From the NCBI RefSeq assembly GCF_004337985.1, contig NC_043740.1, positions 5,374,481-5,438,480 on the forward strand: a DNA stretch of 64,000 bases. Reading direction: 5' to 3'. Positions 60,084 to 64,000 of the stretch are shown here, piece by piece. This DNA is from Pyricularia pennisetigena. Lineage: Eukaryota > Ascomycota > Sordariomycetes > Magnaporthales > Pyriculariaceae. Each line of letters begins with the position of its first letter. Positions within the stretch are counted from its first letter, which is position 1. A program made the translations under genes and the position numbers. The notes beneath the pieces are model-generated. The model had not been told where the DNA came from and did not search any database. It saw only the letters and a program-made list of their open reading frames with translations.

Positions 60084-60512
60084 GATTCGTCGAGGTAGGT
60101 CTTTGGCTATCGATGCTGCAGCCGTTGTTCTAAACCGTAGTAAAGCCAACGAAATCGAGGTATCTAGCCAATGGGCTGCAACGGGACCCACTAATTTCTG
60201 CAACTGTTTATAAGATTGGGTTGTGCGTTTTTCCATAAATCCACCTACACTAATAATTAGTGGGTGAAAATGTGGATCCAGAAAATGGTATTTTCGCCTC
60301 TTTTTATTAACTGCATCCGTTAGTGTTTTAAACGGGTCTATATTAGCGGAATTTTTATTTATTGCTACGATTTGTACGTCGTAATAATATTTAAAAATTC
60401 CGTTAATAACCGCAAAGTCTACCCTGGACCCGTTGGGGTCCCTGCGTGTACCGGAGCGAATGGGGGTTATTGGAAGGCTTCCGGGGGCTACAGGGCCGTC
60501 AAGGGTAGGGCT
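59681..60512 (-). mobile_element. Truncated LINE 3' copy
   Basis: Direct repeat of 60513-61367 (3' end of the adjacent LINE): the last ~143 codons, a homopurine/homopyrimidine tract, a 3' untranslated part and the end AATTAAAACCCT (minus strand). Read on the minus strand it follows the large LINE head-to-tail. Either a 5'-truncated insertion or a tandem duplication. Confidence 0.85.
60081..60512 (-). pseudogene. LINE endonuclease-domain fragment
   Basis: Open from 60512 to the TGA at 60081-60083, encoding the C-terminal endonuclease region of the neighbouring LINE. Seven or so residue differences (T to I, A to V, S to F, D to N, A to V, L to F, A to T) all correspond to C-to-T or G-to-A changes in this copy. 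No start of its own. Confidence 0.8.
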
Positions 60513-60903
60513 AGGGTTTTAATTCGCGTTTATTTAACTTCTAAGCTATTTGCTATGTTGTTTTATCTAGAGGTGGCATAAAAATAAACTAAGGTATAAA
60601 AGCGAGCGAGAAATTAAAACCAAACAAGCAAACAAATAAACGAGCATTTAAGTAAGAAAAACCAGGTAAATACCAAATAAAAGCAAAGGTAAAAACGAGA
60701 GAAAAATAAAGGCAAAAATATAAAAGGAAATAAAAAGAAAAGTAAAAGTAAAAGTAAAATAAAGATAAAAATAAATATAAAAGAAAATAAAAGTAAAGAT
60801 AAAAATAAAAATAAAAATAAAAATAACGAACAAAGGAAAAGTGCTTAACGAGGGTGTATAACAAAGGTGGTAAACGTGGATTGCTTAGCGAATAAAACCG
60901 AAG

Positions 60904-60935
<32 letters not shown>
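60513..60935 (-). other. 3' untranslated region of the LINE
   Basis: Minus strand: a run of 32 T directly after the stop codon, then CTTCGGTTTTATTCGC.., a long pyrimidine-rich TTTATTTTTA-type stretch (60655-60835), and the end AATTAAAACCCT. The plus-strand purine tract is copied in 59745-60080. The long frame at 60589-60864 is only this low-complexity tract. Confidence 0.75.
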
Positions 60936-60938
<3 letters not shown>

Positions 60939-63900
60939 GATTCGTCGAGGTAGGTCTTTGGCTATCGATGCTGCAGCCGTTGTTCTAAACCGTAGTAAAG
61001 CTAACGAAATCGAGGTATCTAGCCAATGGGCTGCAACGGGACCCACTAATTTCTGCAGCTGTTTATAAGACTGGGCGGTGCGTTTTTCCATAAGTCCACC
61101 TACACTAATAATTAGTGGGTGAAAATGTGGATCCAGAAAATGGTACTTTCGCCGCTTTTTATTGGCTGCATCCGTTAGTGTTTTAAACGGGTCTATATTA
61201 GCGGAATCTTTATTTATTGCTACGATTTGTACGTCGTAGTAATATTTAGAAATTCCGTTAATAACCGCAAAGTCTGCCCTGGACCCGTTGGGGTCCCTGC
61301 GTGTACCGGAGCGAATAGGGGTTGTTGGAAGGCTTCCGGGGGCTACAGGGCCGTCGAGGGTAGGGCTAACTTCGTTGTCGTTAATATTAACTCCGGGGTT
61401 AATATTGTTATTGGTTTCGTTGTTGATTTCGTTGTTAATTTCGTTGTTGATTTCGTTGTTGATTTCGTTGTTGATTCCGTTGTTAATACTAGGGTCGAGG
61501 TGTTTTAAATCTGGCTCCTTTTCGACGTGCAACTCGGGTTTAATGGATAAAGCTCGAATAAATGCGTGTTTTATATATTCGTGGCGGGCTGTTTCTTTAC
61601 GCAAAGCTCCTTTACAGACGTCTTCGTGGCCAATATTCGTTAAATTACCGCAATAACCGCAGGGGTAATTTAACGATTTAACCGGTGCTAGTAACCTTAT
61701 ACGAACGGCTTCGGCGATTTCTATATCCGTTAATCGATTTGATTTTTGAATGGGTAAAACATTTAACCATTTACGGCCTAAATAACTGGCGTTTTCCGTT
61801 AAAGCGTTGCGTTGGGTGGTGGAAAGGTCGTTTTTGCAGTCAGCTAATACACCTTTATGTAAAAGCTCTAAAATTTCCGTTGCTGTTGGCCCGTGGTCTA
61901 TGCGAACAAAATTGGGTATTCGTTGAATTTGCCGGCATATTTTTGTTGCTGAAATTTTTGCTGCATCGTATATATCTGAAGCGATACCGTTGTGTCGAAG
62001 TAAACCAAATCCTCCATCTCTTATAGGTAATGTAATTAACGGTATAATATACTCGTTAATACGACTTTTATCAGTTAAATTAATAACGAAGTCCGTTAAT
62101 AATTTATCGACTTTTTCCCACAATTCCCATAAATCTTCAGAATTTAAAGTGCGTAACAAATGCCGTAACAATAACTGGGTACTTTTACGCAATAATAAAA
62201 GTCCGTATTGCTTAGGTAATTTGTAAAGTGAATTGACGGCCGTTTCGAATTTTTCGACTTTATTTTGTAAAAATTCTTTTCGTAAATGCGTAGGTCCAAT
62301 AAATGAACCCAAAGTTTGCAACCCGTTAATTTTTAAATCTTCGATACTTTTTTCTGTAGATTTGGCGTTGTTGAGGGTAAAAAGGCTATCTTTAATAATA
62401 CCGGAAATTTTATCTAAAATATTTGGCGTTTTAGATAAAATATATACGTCGTCCAAATAAGCCGCTATATATACGTCTGGGATGGTTTTCTGGATCGTTT
62501 CTAAAGTCGGCCTGAAAGCGAGGCTAAATAAAAGCGGTCCTAAAGGGTCCCCCTGTCGTATACTTTGTGCAGAGGCTAACATGGATCCGTTTTCCGTTAT
62601 TAAAATCGAAGGTTGGTTGTAGGCCCAACAGGTAGACCGGTAAAAAGTGGGTGCAAATCTGGCTACTGAAGAGGCTATTGCAGCCCTGGATACGCTATTA
62701 AAAGCGTTTTCTAAATCCAGGGAAATAACTGTTTGTATATCGTTACTATTACGTCCCATAATAGCTTCTTCGAGGGTGTAAATAGCCGGTTCCACGCCCC
62801 CTGGGCTGTTTACCCCTAGTTGGAAAGGTAATAAACAGCCGGGTTTATATAAAGTTGATAAAATAGCTTTAAAAGCAACTTTATATATTAAATCTCCAAC
62901 AGCAATCGGGCGGATACCTCCGTCTGGCTTACTAAGGCTTATAAGTCGTGATGCACAAAGTAGGTCCTGGCCCGGGGCTGACCCTTGACGAATTATATCC
63001 GCTAAAAGTCGTAAAGCTGAAAGGACGTTGTTTTCGTTGTTGTTTCCGTTGTTGTTATTTATGTTGTTATTTGCGTTACTTTTTTCAGGGGTTTTAATAA
63101 CTGTATCTAACAAAGGTCTAGTCCACCCGCTAAGGCCTGGAGCCTTTTCCCTTCCAATCGATAAAATGGCGGTTTTAATGGTATTTTCCGTTATAATTGT
63201 ATTACCAGGTGAAGGTTGGGAACGCGCTTTAAACGGGTTTTTATTACCAATGGGGTGTTTTTTCCGTAAAATATTTAACGATTCAGGGGTTTCAGGGGCT
63301 AAAGGCGTTGGATCGATAATGGTTTTGGCGGCCCTTCCTACATAACCTTGTTCTAATAAATATTTTGCTTTTGAAACGGGGTCGATATCGTTGTTTTTAT
63401 TAGAATTTTCGTCCTTTTTTGTTGGAGGCGGAGGTATCTGGGCTGGAAACGCCTGCATTATTTTGGTTAATTTACCGTTTATTAACCCGATACCAAATAT
63501 ACGGGGTAAAATAAGTAAATTAAAAAGCGTTTGTTCGTTGGGCCGTTGCAGGAAATTTTTGGCTATTCGATTTGCGGCTTTTGAAAAAATTTTGGCCTGC
63601 CTGGCGTGGAGGTGGGTTTCCGGGATTGGGACTTTTGAATAACTTATTAATTTTTGCAATAACGGTTTTTGTAAAAGCGGTTCCGTTAGTTGGTCGTGTT
63701 GGGCCTTTAAAAGTAAATCCGGGTCCTCAAAAGCGGTGGAATATAATTCCGAAATTTCAGGTAAAGAATTCGGGCTTGAAGGAATAATAGGCCTGCTAGT
63801 CCTAGGATTAATAAATCTGGGCCTAGGGCTAACGGGGCTACTATTATCGTTGCTGGGTCTAACGGGGCTATTTTCGTTGCTGGGTCTAACGGGGCTATTT

Positions 63901-64000
63901 TCGTTGCTAATATTAACGGGGTTAATTTTTTCTGCGTTAATATTAACAATGGGTGCACCCGTTAGACCTCGTGGAATGTGGACTTCGATTTCGGATTCTT
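60936..64000 (-). CDS. LINE reverse transcriptase with zinc knuckle and restriction-like endonuclease (partial)
   Basis: The frame is open from the TGA at 60936-60938 to the right edge, at least 1020 codons, so the true start lies off the window; no ATG is needed at 63659, where the codon is TTG. Counting from 63659: Asn-rich linker ~192-212; RT ~225-440 with SLSKPDGGIRPIAVGDLIYK, ISLDLENAFNSV, IRQGDPLGPLLFSL and the catalytic AAYLDD at ~399-404; CCHC knuckle CGYCGNLTNIGHEDVC at ~667; repetitive NNEI linker ~724-757; endonuclease ~790-880 with SRADFAV, YYYDVQIV and KKRRKYHF, matching a PD-(D/E)XK fold as in R2/CRE-type LINEs. Upstream of 63659 are tandem NSPVRPSNE units. All catalytic residues I can identify are present, so it may encode active protein. 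Confidence 0.88.
63848..63915 (-). repeat. 27-bp in-frame tandem repeat in LINE N-terminal region
   Basis: GTTGCTGGGTCTAACGGGGC plus TATTTTC repeats two to three times. On the minus strand it encodes repeating nine-residue N-S-P-V-R-P-S-N-E units in frame with the RT. Confidence 0.75.

Larger units (their letters stand above)
60513..64000 (-). mobile_element. LINE of the REL-endonuclease (R2-like) type, 5' end off window
   Basis: Contains the RT-endonuclease reading frame 60936-64000+ and the 3' untranslated region 60513-60935. Not visibly RIP-mutated: the frame is open for more than 1000 codons. Followed downstream by a truncated 3' copy (59681-60512). The 5' boundary lies beyond 64000. Confidence 0.88.

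Noticed and set aside
60589..60864. Minus-strand ORF almost entirely F, Y and L
   Set aside because: Translation of the low-complexity pyrimidine tract in the LINE 3' untranslated region.
61227..62460. Several plus-strand ORFs of 75-122 codons
   Set aside because: All lie antisense to the LINE reverse transcriptase frame, which is far longer and has domain motifs.

Overview
The window looks like an AT-rich, gene-poor compartment of a filamentous ascomycete genome. Almost everything is transposable-element sequence that appears eroded by repeat-induced point mutation (RIP). Copies of the same element differ mainly by C/T and G/A transitions, TpA is very frequent, and reading frames are broken mostly by TAA/TAG where relatives keep CAA, CAG or TGG. 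Two coding sequences look intact. One is a 109-residue secreted protein (56782-57111, minus). The other is the reverse transcriptase of a LINE with a restriction-like endonuclease (60936-64000, minus, running off the right edge).

Layout. 1-582: unassigned sequence, then the end of an inverted-repeat (TIR) DNA element. 583-5347: a Gypsy chromovirus (minus) cut off in its chromodomain. 5348-6827: a second TIR element in reverse. 6828-7731: a reverse Copia 3' fragment. 7732-35073: a nest of three Copia elements. Copy 0 (flanked by CCTAT) carries copy 1 (flanked by TTAAT) inside its 5' LTR, and copy 1 carries copy 2 (flanked by RTTAT) inside its pol. The nest also holds a Fot1/pogo transposon (10931-12815, TA flanks), a TIR element (24232-25993, 9-bp flanks) and a 630-bp inverted-repeat element with tRNA-like boxes (29048-29677). 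35074-36334: a forward Copia 3' end, whose LTR is split by a 16.8-kb insertion (36335-53122, 9-bp flanks GTGCGAACC) and resumes at 53123.

The 16.8-kb insertion begins and ends with the same TIR motif. It contains a smaller TIR element, a full-length Gypsy (39350-47021, ATATA flanks) and about 6 kb of degraded coding sequence that I cannot assign to a family. It is the best candidate here for something undescribed, possibly the large or autonomous relative of the short TIR elements.

53363-64000: an inverted partial LTR, a TIR element interrupted by a second Fot1/pogo transposon (54310-56147), a non-repetitive island with the secreted-protein gene, two more TIR elements (one with a solo LTR flanked by TTATA), then a truncated LINE 3' copy directly followed by the large LINE. 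The truncated LINE copy differs from its neighbour mostly by RIP-type transitions. Nearly all structural calls rest on target-site duplications, inverted ends and comparison of copies within the window. Species and host-gene content cannot be determined.
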